A DNA stretch of 30,461 bases from a virus. This document shows positions 21,639 through 29,412 of the stretch, one piece after another. Both the position numbers and the translations under genes were made by a program. The stretch covers positions 1 to 30,461 of the IMG/VR virus record IMGVR_UViG_3300037042_001101; one strand, 5' to 3'. Numbering within the stretch: position 1 is the first letter of the stretch; each line of letters opens with the position of its first letter. The notes under the pieces were generated by a model that saw nothing but the letters and a program-made list of their open reading frames with translations, made no database searches and was not told the DNA's origin.

Positions 21639-21824
21639 ATGGGAAATAAAACAAGTTCACCAAAAGGTGGAAAACGTGGATGCCTTTGTAAAGATGGAAA
21701 ATATAATTCAGAATGTTGTCAGGGTGAATTACAGGAACAGGGTGTAGGTTCTACAGTAGGACAACAAACAGGTTCAGTTACAAACATAAATACACCAAGA
21801 ACTATTGTAAGTTCTAATGGGTAA
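21639..21824 (+). CDS. Small Cys-rich conserved phage protein
   Basis: A 61-residue protein starting at ATG 21639, 4 nt after the protease stop; an in-frame ATG at 21615 would overlap the protease gene and is less likely. The centre, KRGCLCKDGKYNSECC, followed by QGELQEQGVG, is a pattern I recall from many Bacteroidota phages with unknown function. Four Cys could bind metal. It lies in the head module, so a virion role is possible. Confidence 0.75.
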   Translation: MGNKTSSPKGGKRGCLCKDGKYNSECCQGELQEQGVGSTVGQQTGSVTNINTPRTIVSSNG

Positions 21825-21874
21825 TTTATAACAAAAATAAATAATAATAATTTAACTAATAAATACTTATAAAT

Positions 21875-22411
21875 ATGAATGTAATTAATGAAATCAAAAC
21901 GATTTTGGGAATGGAAGTAAAACTTGCCCAAATGAAACTTAAAGATGGAGTTACTATTTTAGAGGCAGATGCCTTTGAAGTAGACAACGCTGTTTTTATT
22001 GTTAATGGTGAGGAGAAAATTCCTGTGCCGGTTGGGGAATACGAATTAGAAGATGGTATGATTTTAGTAGTAGCAGTTGAAGGTGTTATTGCTGAAATTA
22101 AAGAACCTGTTGCCGAAGTTGAAGAAACACCTGAAGCAGAAGTGGAAGTAGAGGTTGAGGCACAAGCAGAAACAGCTACACCAAAAAGAATTGTAGAATC
22201 AGTATCTAAAGAAATGTTCTTTGCAGAAATTGAAAAATTAAGAACAGAAATTGCTGAATTAAAATCAGTAAAACAGGAATTAAGTTCAGATGTTATTGTT
22301 GAACCATTAACACACTCACCTGAATCCAATAATCAAGTAAAACTAAATAAATTTTCACCTAATCGACAAATGACTACGCAAGATAGAGTTATGTCTAAAC
22401 TTTTTAATTAA
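21875..22411 (+). CDS. Putative scaffold/capsid assembly protein
   Basis: A 178-residue acidic protein between the protease and the major capsid gene. Residues 1-75 are a small beta domain (VTILEADAFEVDNAVFIVNGEEKIPV). Residues 80-105 are an acidic, Glu/Val/Ala-rich linker, and residues 112-135 a coiled coil (AEIEKLRTEIAELKS). The C-terminus is basic with FSPNRQMTTQDRVMS. An acidic, partly coiled-coil protein just before the capsid gene fits an assembly scaffold cleaved by the protease. The call comes from position and composition. Confidence 0.65.
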   Translation: MNVINEIKTILGMEVKLAQMKLKDGVTILEADAFEVDNAVFIVNGEEKIPVPVGEYELEDGMILVVAVEGVIAEIKEPVAEVEETPEAEVEVEVEAQAETATPKRIVESVSKEMFFAEIEKLRTEIAELKSVKQELSSDVIVEPLTHSPESNNQVKLNKFSPNRQMTTQDRVMSKLFN

Positions 22412-22417
22412 AAAACT

Positions 22418-23371
22418 ATGCCAACTACAACATCAATTACAACTACCTACGCAGGTGAGTTCGCAGGAAAATATATTTCTGCTGCATTATTATCAGGTTC
22501 TACTATTGCAAATGGTGGAGTTGAAGTATTGCCAAATGTAAAATTTAAATCTGTTATCCAAAAAATTTCTACAGATGCAATCGTAAAAGATGCAACCTGT
22601 GATTTTGATGCTACATCTACTGTAACATTAAGCGAAAAAGTTTTATTGGCAGAAGAATTTCAAGTAAACCTACAACTTTGTAAAAAAGACTTTCATAGTA
22701 CTTGGCAGGGTGTGGAAATGGGATTCTCTTCTTTTGATTCTTTACCTACCTCTTTTGCTGACTTCTTAATTGCACACGTTTCTGCAAAAGTTGCTGAAAA
22801 AGTTGAACAAAACATTTGGGCTGGGGTTACTGCTAATGCAGGTGAATTCAACGGATTCACAAGGTTATTAACTTTAGATGCTGCTTTACCTGCTGCACAA
22901 GAGGTTGCCGGAACAACAGTTACTGCTGCTAACGTAATTACGGAAATGGGTAAGGTTGTAGATGCAATTCCTGCTAAACTTTACGGAAAAGAAGATTTAT
23001 ATATCTATGTTTCTCAAAACGTTGCTAGAGCATACGTTAGAGCATTAGGAGGATTTGGAGCTTCTGGTTTAGGTGCTAATGGTGCTAATACACAAGGTAC
23101 ACAATGGTATAACAATGGTTCATTATCTTTTGATGGTGTTAAAATCTTTGTTGCAAACGGATTAGCCTCTAACATTATGATTGCTGCTGAAAAATCTAAC
23201 TTATTCTTTGGAACAGGTTTATTATCTGACCAAAATGAAGTAAGAGTTATTGATATGGCTGATATGGATGGTTCACAAAACGTAAGAATAATTATGAGAT
23301 TTACTGCAGGTGTACAATACGCTATTGTTGAAGATATAGTAACTTACGGAATCACAAACGCTGCTAACTAA
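22418..23371 (+). CDS. Major capsid protein
   Basis: This 317-residue protein sits after protease and scaffold-like genes and is followed by a strong terminator, as is usual for the major capsid gene. It is Ala/Gly-rich with the sequence style of HK97-fold capsids in Bacteroidota phages: EFAGKYISAALLSGSTIANGGVEVLPN at the start (spread over residues 14-40), a helix rich in Ala/Glu around 115-135 and a beta-rich end (VRIIMRFTAGVQYAIVEDIV). Codon choice favours GCT, GGT and ACT more than its neighbours, consistent with high expression. The fold is inferred. Confidence 0.85.
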   Translation: MPTTTSITTTYAGEFAGKYISAALLSGSTIANGGVEVLPNVKFKSVIQKISTDAIVKDATCDFDATSTVTLSEKVLLAEEFQVNLQLCKKDFHSTWQGVEMGFSSFDSLPTSFADFLIAHVSAKVAEKVEQNIWAGVTANAGEFNGFTRLLTLDAALPAAQEVAGTTVTAANVITEMGKVVDAIPAKLYGKEDLYIYVSQNVARAYVRALGGFGASGLGANGANTQGTQWYNNGSLSFDGVKIFVANGLASNIMIAAEKSNLFFGTGLLSDQNEVRVIDMADMDGSQNVRIIMRFTAGVQYAIVEDIVTYGITNAAN

Positions 23372-23393
23372 TACTAATTTAGTTTATATAAAT

Positions 23394-23425
23394 AAGGGGA
23401 GGTAAAATGCCTTCCCTTTTTTTTT
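23394..23425 (+). terminator. Terminator after the major capsid gene
   Basis: AAGGGGAGG (23394-23402) pairs with CCTTCCCTT (23410-23418) around a 7-nt loop, with one G-U pair, followed by T to 23425. A terminator here would shape high capsid mRNA levels. Confidence 0.85.
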
Positions 23426-23445
23426 AACTTTTAAAAAATATACTT

Positions 23446-23988
23446 ATGCCTTGCGATATATCATTAGGAAGAGCCGAACAATGCAAAAATAGCATCGGTG
23501 GATTGAGAGCTGCATACTTCATTAATTGGGGTGATGCTACAACAGTAACGTATTCTGCTACTGCAGGACAAGAGGATGTTATCACTGCTTTAGGTGGCAC
23601 TCCTGTTGGTTACAAATATGAATTAAAGGGGACTTCAACATTTGAACAAACCTTAACCTCATCAAGAGAAAACGGAACTACATTTGTGGATCAAAAATTA
23701 ACTTTAAGCATTAAGAAATTAACTATTGCAGATCACAAGCAGTTAAAATTATTATCTTATGGACGTCCACAGGTTATTATTGAAGATAACAATGGAAACT
23801 TTTTTATGGCAGGTTTGACTAAAGGTATGGATTTAGTTACTTCAACTATTTCTACAGGTGCCGCTATGGGTGATTTGTCTGGTTATTCTATGGAATTTCA
23901 AGGAATGGAACCGGTGCCTGCAAACTTTGTAACAGGACCATTAACTACAGGAATTTTAGCCTCTATTGTTGAGGGTACTGTAGCATAA
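23446..23988 (+). CDS. Putative major tail tube protein
   Basis: This 180-residue protein stands alone between two terminators and lies just after the capsid gene. It starts MPCDISLGRAEQCKNSIGG and has a beta-rich core (YELKGTSTFEQTLTSS; TTFVDQKLTLSIKKL; RPQVIIEDNNGNFFMAGL) ending in GYSMEFQGMEPVPANFV. This strand-rich design and the separate high-level unit fit a tail tube protein. It could alternatively be a capsid decoration or minor head protein. Confidence 0.65.
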   Translation: MPCDISLGRAEQCKNSIGGLRAAYFINWGDATTVTYSATAGQEDVITALGGTPVGYKYELKGTSTFEQTLTSSRENGTTFVDQKLTLSIKKLTIADHKQLKLLSYGRPQVIIEDNNGNFFMAGLTKGMDLVTSTISTGAAMGDLSGYSMEFQGMEPVPANFVTGPLTTGILASIVEGTVA

Positions 23989-24008
23989 TATTATTATTTG
24001 TTTTTTTT

Positions 24009-24041
24009 AAAAGGGGTGCTATTTATTTAGCATCCTTTTTT
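24009..24041 (+). terminator. Terminator after the tail-tube-like gene
   Basis: AAAAGGGGTGCTA (24009-24021) pairs with TAGCATCCTTTT (24028-24039) around a TTTATT loop, with a small mismatch in the G run, followed by T. It closes the 23446 unit just ahead of candidate late promoter L2. Confidence 0.8.
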
Positions 24042-24049
24042 GTTTTAAA

Positions 24050-24077
24050 ACAATTTTGAATATAAATTATTAATATA
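24050..24077 (+). promoter_or_regulatory. Candidate late promoter L2
   Basis: ACAATTTTG (24050-24058), 8 nt, then TTATTAATATA (24067-24077), 12 nt before ATG 24090. It has the same elements and spacing as L1 at 13915-13942, and also follows a terminator directly. The flanks GTTT(T)AA upstream and AAAA downstream are shared too. Confidence 0.55.
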
Positions 24078-24089
24078 TAAAAATAGTTT

Positions 24090-24419
24090 ATGATAATTTT
24101 AAGAAAACAAAACACAGCACAAACTTTAACATTTATACCAAGGGTAATGAGTGCCAATACTATTGTTTTACGAAATGAAACTACCAATGTTGAAACTACA
24201 ATAACCGCCACATTTACTTTGTCAAGTTATTATTTAACAACTACAACTATTTTTGATTTGGATGAAGATACGTTTTATAATTTAACTATTAAAAATGGTT
24301 CAGATATAGTTTACAAAGATATTATTTTTTGCACAAACCAGGCAAATGATACATATACAGTTAATCAAAATCAATATGTAGCAAACGTTACAAACAACGA
24401 ATTTAAAATTTATGAGTAA
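24090..24419 (+). CDS. Small beta-rich virion-associated protein
   Basis: This 109-residue protein is made of Thr/Asn-rich strands (AQTLTFIPRVMSANTIVLRNETTNVETTITATFTLSS spread over residues 10-46), compatible with an Ig-like or beta-sandwich domain. Similar small proteins occur, from memory, in the structural region of Flavobacteriia phages. It is first in the L2 unit and overlaps the portal gene by 8 nt. A head or tail surface role is possible. Confidence 0.65.
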   Translation: MIILRKQNTAQTLTFIPRVMSANTIVLRNETTNVETTITATFTLSSYYLTTTTIFDLDEDTFYNLTIKNGSDIVYKDIIFCTNQANDTYTVNQNQYVANVTNNEFKIYE

Positions 24420-26196
24420 TATATCAATATTAAATTTAAGTGCCTATACAAGCCCTTTAATTAAAGAAAACAAAAAAGGTGATTATATTGAATACGGAAG
24501 TGATAATAATTACTTTCAATATTTAATTGATAGATATTTGCATAGTGCCACAAATGGAGCGATTATTACCGGTGTGGCAAATATGATTTATGGTAAAGGT
24601 TTAGATGCGTTGGATTCTAACAAAAAGCCAAATGAATATGCACAAATGAAATCTATTGTTAAAGATTCTGATTTACGTAAAATTGCTTTAGAACGTAAAT
24701 TGTTAGGAATGGCTGCTATGCAAATTGTAATGGAAAAGAAACAGGTAAAACAGGTTCTTCATTTTCCAATGCAAACCCTACGTGCTGAAAAATGTAATGA
24801 TAAAGGACAAATTGAGGCATATTACTATCATTATGATTGGATGAATAAAAAGCCAGGCGAGGAAATTAAACGTATTCCTGCTTTTGGTTTTGGTAATGGT
24901 AATGAGGTAGAAATTTATGTAATTAAACCATATGTGTCTGGTTTTGATTATTATAGCCCTATAGATTATTCAGGTTCTTTACCTTATGCTTTATTAGAAG
25001 AAAAAATCGGTGATTATCAGATTAACGATGTTGAAAACGGATTCAGTGGTACAAAGGTTATTAATTTTAATAATGGTGTACCCTCGGAAGAAATGCGTGA
25101 TAAAATGAAGCGTGATGTGATGAATAAATTAACAGGTGCAAGGGGTGAAAAAGTTATTATAGCTTTTAATGCTAATGCTGAAAGTAAAACTACTGTTGAA
25201 GATTTACCATTAAACGATGCTCCTGCACATTACGAATATTTAAGTAAAGAATGTTTTGATAAATTAATTGTAGGGCATCGAGTTACTTCACCAATGTTAT
25301 TAGGAATTAGGTCCGGTGATGGTGGTTTAGGTAACAATGCAGATGAAATTAAAACTGCAACATTATTATTTGATAATATAGTTATTAAACCATATCAATT
25401 AGAAATAATCGATGCTATTGATGAAATATTGGCTATTAATAATATATCATTAAAATTATATTTTAAAACAATACAACCTTTAGAATTCGTTGATGTTTCA
25501 GGTATGAACAACGAAACAATGGAAGAAGAAACAGGTGTTAAAATGTCAGAACATACTTGTTTAAGTTCTAAAGAATTTACAGATGAAGAAGGCGATAATA
25601 TGCTTGATTTATTAAATGGCGAATCTATTAATGAAGAATGGGAATTAGTTGATAAAAGAGAATATTCAGATTCAAATATTTCTATTGAAGAATGGGCAAA
25701 TTCTAAAATAAAAAATAAAAAAAATTTATCACAAAAATTAGCTGATTTTATAAAATCAAAACCAAGTTCTGAAAGTTATTTAGATAAAAAAAATTATAAA
25801 GTACGCTATGAATATGCTGAAAAATATTCAAGTGGTAATTCACGTGATTTTTGTAAAAAAATGATGAAAAGAACTGCTAATGGTGTTGTTTATAGAAAAG
25901 AAGATATAGACCAGGCAAGTTTTCAAGGAGTAAATATCGAATTCGGTCATAATGGTCAAAACTACTCACTTTTCAAATATAAAGGCGGAGTTAATTGTGG
26001 GCATATATGGAACGAAAATCTTTATAGATTAAAAACAAAAACAGATGGAACGCCCTATGTAGATAAAGCATTAAGTTCAAGTGAACAGGTAGATTCTATT
26101 GCAGGTTACAATCCAAACCCAGGTGGATGGAATGAAGCACAAATAGCACCAATAGATATGCCAAATAGAGGACATCACCCAAATTATAAAGGATAA
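24412..26196 (+). CDS. Portal protein with extra C-terminal domain
   Basis: This 594-residue protein reads as a portal over about residues 1-400. It has an N-terminal YGSDNNYFQYLIDRY, a clip/stem-like middle with VNGAR-type loops (ITGVANMIYGKG; KLTGARGEKVIIAFN), and VGHRVTSPMLLGIRSGDGGLGNNADEIKTA spread over residues 285-316, a typical portal signature in Bacteroidota phages. The remaining ~170 residues form another domain: NYKVRYEYAEKY, SRDFCKKMMKRTANGVVYRKEDID, KYKGGVNCGHIWNENLY. That domain is familiar from head proteins of Bacteroidota phages, but its function is unknown. The dodecameric portal forms the DNA entry gate. It lies far from terL, which is unusual. Confidence 0.8.
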   Translation: MSNISILNLSAYTSPLIKENKKGDYIEYGSDNNYFQYLIDRYLHSATNGAIITGVANMIYGKGLDALDSNKKPNEYAQMKSIVKDSDLRKIALERKLLGMAAMQIVMEKKQVKQVLHFPMQTLRAEKCNDKGQIEAYYYHYDWMNKKPGEEIKRIPAFGFGNGNEVEIYVIKPYVSGFDYYSPIDYSGSLPYALLEEKIGDYQINDVENGFSGTKVINFNNGVPSEEMRDKMKRDVMNKLTGARGEKVIIAFNANAESKTTVEDLPLNDAPAHYEYLSKECFDKLIVGHRVTSPMLLGIRSGDGGLGNNADEIKTATLLFDNIVIKPYQLEIIDAIDEILAINNISLKLYFKTIQPLEFVDVSGMNNETMEEETGVKMSEHTCLSSKEFTDEEGDNMLDLLNGESINEEWELVDKREYSDSNISIEEWANSKIKNKKNLSQKLADFIKSKPSSESYLDKKNYKVRYEYAEKYSSGNSRDFCKKMMKRTANGVVYRKEDIDQASFQGVNIEFGHNGQNYSLFKYKGGVNCGHIWNENLYRLKTKTDGTPYVDKALSSSEQVDSIAGYNPNPGGWNEAQIAPIDMPNRGHHPNYKG

Positions 26197-26199
26197 AAA

Positions 26200-26700
26200 A
26201 TGGCAAAAGCACTATTTATAACAACAAACGATTTAGTTAAACATACTATTGTAAATGGTAATGTTGATCCGGATAGTTACACACAATACATATTCCAGGC
26301 ACAACAGATTCATATTCAAAACTATTTAGGTACAAAACTATATAATAAAATTAACGATGGAATTGTAGCAGGTAACCTAGCAAGTCCATATACAACGCTT
26401 TTAAGTGATTATATTAAAATGATGGTAGTACATTGGACTATGGTGGAATATTTGCCCTATGCATCTATTAAAATAAGCGAAAAAGGTGTATTTAAACATA
26501 ATTCTGAAAATAGTACAGTAGTTGATAAAACAGAAATAGATTATTTGGTTGAAAAAGCACGTGATACAGCACAAAGTTATACAAATAGATTTATAGATTA
26601 TATGTGTTACAATCAGGTTTTATTTCCTGAATATAATGCAAACAATAATAGTGATATGTATCCGGATAACAATGCAAATTTTACAGGATGGGTACTATAA
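26200..26700 (+). CDS. Putative head-tail connector (DUF6712-like)
   Basis: This 166-residue protein begins TTNDLVKHTIVNGNVDPD and continues YIFQAQQIHIQNYLGTKLYNKI, a pattern common in Bacteroidota phage virion proteins directly downstream of the portal. The rest is helical (DYIKMMVVHWTMVEYLPYASI; KARDTAQSYTNRFIDYM). The helical bundle, size and position suit a head completion/adaptor protein (gp6/gp15-like). The family name is from memory. Confidence 0.7.
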   Translation: MAKALFITTNDLVKHTIVNGNVDPDSYTQYIFQAQQIHIQNYLGTKLYNKINDGIVAGNLASPYTTLLSDYIKMMVVHWTMVEYLPYASIKISEKGVFKHNSENSTVVDKTEIDYLVEKARDTAQSYTNRFIDYMCYNQVLFPEYNANNNSDMYPDNNANFTGWVL

Positions 26701-26777
26701 AAGAAACATACAAACCAAAAGAAACTAATGTAAAGAAATTAGAAATCTTTTTAAATAAATTGAAAAATGGCAAATAA
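26688..26777 (+). CDS. Very small basic peptide
   Basis: A 29-residue Lys-rich frame overlapping the connector by 13 nt and the following gene by 11 nt. It has a charged helix (KKLEIFLNKLKNG) and no family. Overlaps on both sides favour translation, but it is short enough to be chance. Confidence 0.4.
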   Translation: MGTIKETYKPKETNVKKLEIFLNKLKNGK

Positions 26778-26973
26778 CATAGGTTGGGGGAAAGGTGCAA
26801 TTAACAACACAATAAATTGGGGTAAAGGTGCTGTTAATAACGCTATAAATTGGGGTAAATCTTATTATAGTAGTTACGCATCAGAAACAGATATTATAGG
26901 ATATATAGCGAGTTTATGGGGTACAGCTACAACAAATAATTGGGGCGAATCTACAACAGATAATTGGGGATAA
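26767..26973 (+). CDS. Repeat protein with NWGKGA units
   Basis: A 68-residue protein with three near-identical units of about 12 residues (IGWGKGAINNT, INWGKGAVNNA, INWGKSYY) and a C-terminal pair of NNWGEST/DNWG units. Gly/Asn/Trp repeats of this type occur, from memory, in small proteins next to tail-fibre genes of Bacteroidota phages. It may form a beta-rich fibre or adhesin tip, or a chaperone for the fibre that follows. No enzyme motif. Confidence 0.75.
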   Translation: MANNIGWGKGAINNTINWGKGAVNNAINWGKSYYSSYASETDIIGYIASLWGTATTNNWGESTTDNWG

Positions 26974-26996
26974 TTAATTAAATAAAAATATAAAAA

Positions 26997-27680
26997 ATGG
27001 CAAATTTATTAGGTGCTAATATAGGCACAAATTACAAAGGATTCTTAAATATAGGAAATACAATTAACACACCTTTAAGTGCAACTGCATTACAAGTCAC
27101 TGATGGTATGGGTAATGGAAGTGCTTTGACACTAAGTTTAACACAAGTTGGTATTGGTACGCCTACTCCTTCTGCTAAATTAGAAGTAAGAGATACTACA
27201 CAAAGTTTTCAGATAAAAATTGATGGTGGTGGTGCATCACAAGAGGGTTTGCAATGTGCTTCAGGTGGTTATTTAGCATCTTATAATCCCGCTTCGTATG
27301 ATTACCAATTTGGACCTTTACAAATGAATCCTGCATTTTATACTATTAGTTTTGCAGGACAAGAATTATTATATGGCAATTTATCTCCGGGAAGCATACC
27401 TGTAAAAAATATGTCGGGTATGGGCAATTCACCCATATATGTTGATGTAAATAGTGTGAGAATTGATGTTCAAGGTCTGACTGTAGGCGGAGTTACTCCT
27501 GACGCTTCCGCAAAATTAGATGTTCAATCTACTACAAAAGGTATTTTATTTCCAAGAATGACAACAACACAAAAAAATGCAATAGTATCACCTGCCGCAG
27601 GTTTAGTAATTTATGATACTACTTTAAATAAATTATGTGTAAGAGGTGCTTCAGCGTGGCAAACAATAACAAGTGTATAA
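26997..27680 (+). CDS. Tail fibre/receptor-binding-like protein
   Basis: This 227-residue protein has two copies of the fibre motif SAKLEV/SAKLDV (GIGTPTPSAKLEV near residue 56 and ASAKLDVQSTTKGILFPRM near 180). It ends AGLVIYDTTLNKLCVRGASAWQTI, a very common ending of Bacteroidota phage fibres and host surface proteins with chaperone-type tails. The middle is Gly-rich beta structure. It probably binds the host receptor at the tail tip. It is short for a fibre, so it may be the tip of a multi-protein fibre. Confidence 0.75.
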   Translation: MANLLGANIGTNYKGFLNIGNTINTPLSATALQVTDGMGNGSALTLSLTQVGIGTPTPSAKLEVRDTTQSFQIKIDGGGASQEGLQCASGGYLASYNPASYDYQFGPLQMNPAFYTISFAGQELLYGNLSPGSIPVKNMSGMGNSPIYVDVNSVRIDVQGLTVGGVTPDASAKLDVQSTTKGILFPRMTTTQKNAIVSPAAGLVIYDTTLNKLCVRGASAWQTITSV

Positions 27681-27708
27681 TAAATAAACAATTAAATAAA
27701 TAAATAAA

Positions 27709-28011
27709 ATGATACAATTAAACAAAAAATCTTTTTTAAATCTTTCAGAAGATACTCAAACATCTAAAAAAGTTGAATTACTTTCAGTTAATTATACTGC
27801 TATTTTAATGCAAAAATTGATAGATGATACACAAGTTCCACAAGGATATGTGAAATCATTTGTTTATGATGAAGCAAAAAATATACTTATGGAAAATCTA
27901 CAAGAAGATACTGATTTTAACGGAAATATTTTAATCGAATTAACTGATAATTATATTGCTAAATTAAAGGCATTAAATTCTGATATAGTTTTTACAAATA
28001 CTTTAAAATAA
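27709..28011 (+). CDS. Hypothetical protein after the fibre gene
   Basis: A 100-residue protein with an N-terminal region MIQLNKKSFLNLSED, a helical middle (AILMQKLIDDTQVP) and an acidic end. No family is recognised. Position right behind the fibre suggests a fibre accessory or chaperone, with no motif to prove it. Confidence 0.65.
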   Translation: MIQLNKKSFLNLSEDTQTSKKVELLSVNYTAILMQKLIDDTQVPQGYVKSFVYDEAKNILMENLQEDTDFNGNILIELTDNYIAKLKALNSDIVFTNTLK

Positions 28012-28015
28012 TATT

Positions 28016-28168
28016 ATGCTAATTTTAAGTGAAGAAAAATTAAAAGAATTAAACTTGTTTATTCAGGAAATGCCAACTAAATATGGCGTTCAATTAATTC
28101 AGTTTTTTAATAAATTAGTTGAAGAACAAAAAGAAGAAACATCAATATCTGAAAGTAACAATGAGTAG
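28016..28168 (+). CDS. Small helical protein upstream of the lysis genes
   Basis: A 50-residue acidic, helical frame (MLILSEEKLKELNLFIQEMP; GVQLIQFFNKLVEEQKEE) from ATG 28016 to TAG 28166-28168, overlapping the next start by 8 nt. It resembles short phage proteins that start the lysis cassette in Bacteroidota phages. Function unknown. Confidence 0.65.
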   Translation: MLILSEEKLKELNLFIQEMPTKYGVQLIQFFNKLVEEQKEETSISESNNE

Positions 28169-28343
28169 GCAACAATTTGATGTTATTTTAAATAAATTAA
28201 TAAGCAGAAAATTATCGGTTTTCGTTATCGCCTGTATTGGTTTATTTAATCAAACATTAACTTCTTCTGATTGGGTTGTTATTGCTACAGCTTATATAGG
28301 AATTGAAGGAGTTACGAATATAGTAGAACGATTAAGAAAATGA
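28161..28343 (+). CDS. Holin candidate 1
   Basis: This 60-residue protein starts at ATG 28161; an in-frame ATG at 28119 lies inside the upstream gene and is less likely. It has a basic N-terminus (ISRKLSVF), one clear span (VFVIACIGLFNQTL), a second weak span (WVVIATAYIGIEGV) and a charged end RLRK. Size, spans and position two genes before the endolysin fit a small class II holin. It is coupled to the next gene by ATGA. Confidence 0.6.
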   Translation: MSRQQFDVILNKLISRKLSVFVIACIGLFNQTLTSSDWVVIATAYIGIEGVTNIVERLRK

Positions 28344-28513
28344 AACAATATTTTTTAGATTTGAAATTATCACTTTTAACAGGAACGTATTTTGCAATAT
28401 CTTTTGCTAACGTAGATGCTACAATGAAAGTTTTAGCATTTATGTTAGCTTCAGGTTATACTTTACGTAGATGGTATTTAATGGAAAAAAACAAAAATAA
28501 TGAAACTAAATAA
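28340..28513 (+). CDS. Holin candidate 2 / small membrane protein
   Basis: A 57-residue protein with two short hydrophobic stretches (SLLTGTYFAISFA and MKVLAFMLASGYTL) and a basic tail (RRWYLMEKNKNNETK). It overlaps the endolysin start by 14 nt. It may be the holin or an antiholin partner of the upstream protein. The sequence does not separate the two. Confidence 0.6.
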   Translation: MKQYFLDLKLSLLTGTYFAISFANVDATMKVLAFMLASGYTLRRWYLMEKNKNNETK

Positions 28514-28946
28514 TAATGGTTATTTACTTATTACGGAGTTTGAAGGTTTTAGTGCTAAACCTTATTTATGTTCTGCAAAAGTACCTACAATAGGATTCGG
28601 AAATACCTATTACACAAATGGTACAAAAGTAACTTTATTAGATAAACAAATTACAAGAGTACAAGCGTTTGAAATGTTTAAACACATAGCTGATAAATTC
28701 GCAAGTAAAGTTTCTAAATTAGTTACAAGCCCTTTAAATCAAAATCAATTTAATGCTTTAGTTTCATTAGCATATAATATTGGAATAGCTGCTTTTACTA
28801 ATAGCACATTATTAAAAAAAGTAAACATTAACCACAATGATAAATCTATTGAATTAGAATTTTTAAAGTGGAATAAAGTAAATAAAAAAGAAGTAGCAGG
28901 TTTAACAAGAAGAAGATTATATGAAAGCAAAGTTTATTTTTCTTAA
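28500..28946 (+). CDS. Endolysin, GH24 (T4-type) lysozyme
   Basis: This 148-residue protein is a phage lysozyme cutting the glycan strands of peptidoglycan. The triad is visible as Glu15-x8-Cys24-x5-Thr30 (EGFSAKPYLCSAKVPTIGFG); Cys takes the place of the Asp of T4 lysozyme, as known for phage P1 Lyz. NQNQFNALVSLAYNIG and FLKWNKV...GLTRRRLYE are further family landmarks. No signal peptide is seen, so release needs a holin. The C-terminal codons overlap the spanin gene by 26 nt. Confidence 0.9.
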   Translation: MKLNNNGYLLITEFEGFSAKPYLCSAKVPTIGFGNTYYTNGTKVTLLDKQITRVQAFEMFKHIADKFASKVSKLVTSPLNQNQFNALVSLAYNIGIAAFTNSTLLKKVNINHNDKSIELEFLKWNKVNKKEVAGLTRRRLYESKVYFS

Positions 28947-29412
28947 TATCATATGTGGTGCATTTTTTATATCTTGTGCCTCACGTAAAGTTGATATAAA
29001 AACAACGGAAATAAAAAAAGATAGTTTAATTGAAACAAAAATAGATTTAACTGAAAATAAGGTTAAAGATTCTATTTCGGAAACGAATATTAAAACTATT
29101 ATTAATATTGATGAAATTATAATTAAACCCTTGGATAGTTTAAAAGAATTTATTGTAGAAGGTAAAACATATAAAAACGTTGTTTTAAGCTATAAAAAAA
29201 CTAAAGGTAATAGTTCATATAACAATAAGATAAAAGTATCACAAAACACGTTAAAACGAGTTAAAACGGATATTAAAGTAAAAACATCAAGTAAAGAAAA
29301 TATAAAGGAAAAACAAATAGATAAAAAAGCTAATTACTTTATTTATTTGTGGTTTATTTTGGGAATAATAATTATATATTTAATATGGCGAAGCAAAAGA
29401 TTGTTCTTGTAA
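28921..29412 (+). CDS. Probable unimolecular spanin (u-spanin)
   Basis: This 163-residue protein has a lipoprotein signal (hydrophobic residues 5-18, then Cys19 in FFISCAS) and a C-terminal membrane span (NYFIYLWFILGIIIIYLIW, about residues 137-155) followed by basic RSKRLFL. A lipid anchor to the outer membrane at one end and an inner-membrane span at the other is the design of u-spanins such as T1 gp11, which fuse the two membranes at lysis. The long charged middle (Lys/Glu/Thr-rich) would span the periplasm. Position right after the endolysin agrees. Confidence 0.75.
   Translation: MKAKFIFLNIICGAFFISCASRKVDIKTTEIKKDSLIETKIDLTENKVKDSISETNIKTIINIDEIIIKPLDSLKEFIVEGKTYKNVVLSYKKTKGNSSYNNKIKVSQNTLKRVKTDIKVKTSSKENIKEKQIDKKANYFIYLWFILGIIIIYLIWRSKRLFL

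Noticed and set aside
21856-22329. 157-codon minus-strand frame opposite the scaffold-like gene
   Set aside because: Ser/Thr-rich low-complexity antisense of an acidic protein; it has no leader and no operon context, and all other genes are on the + strand.
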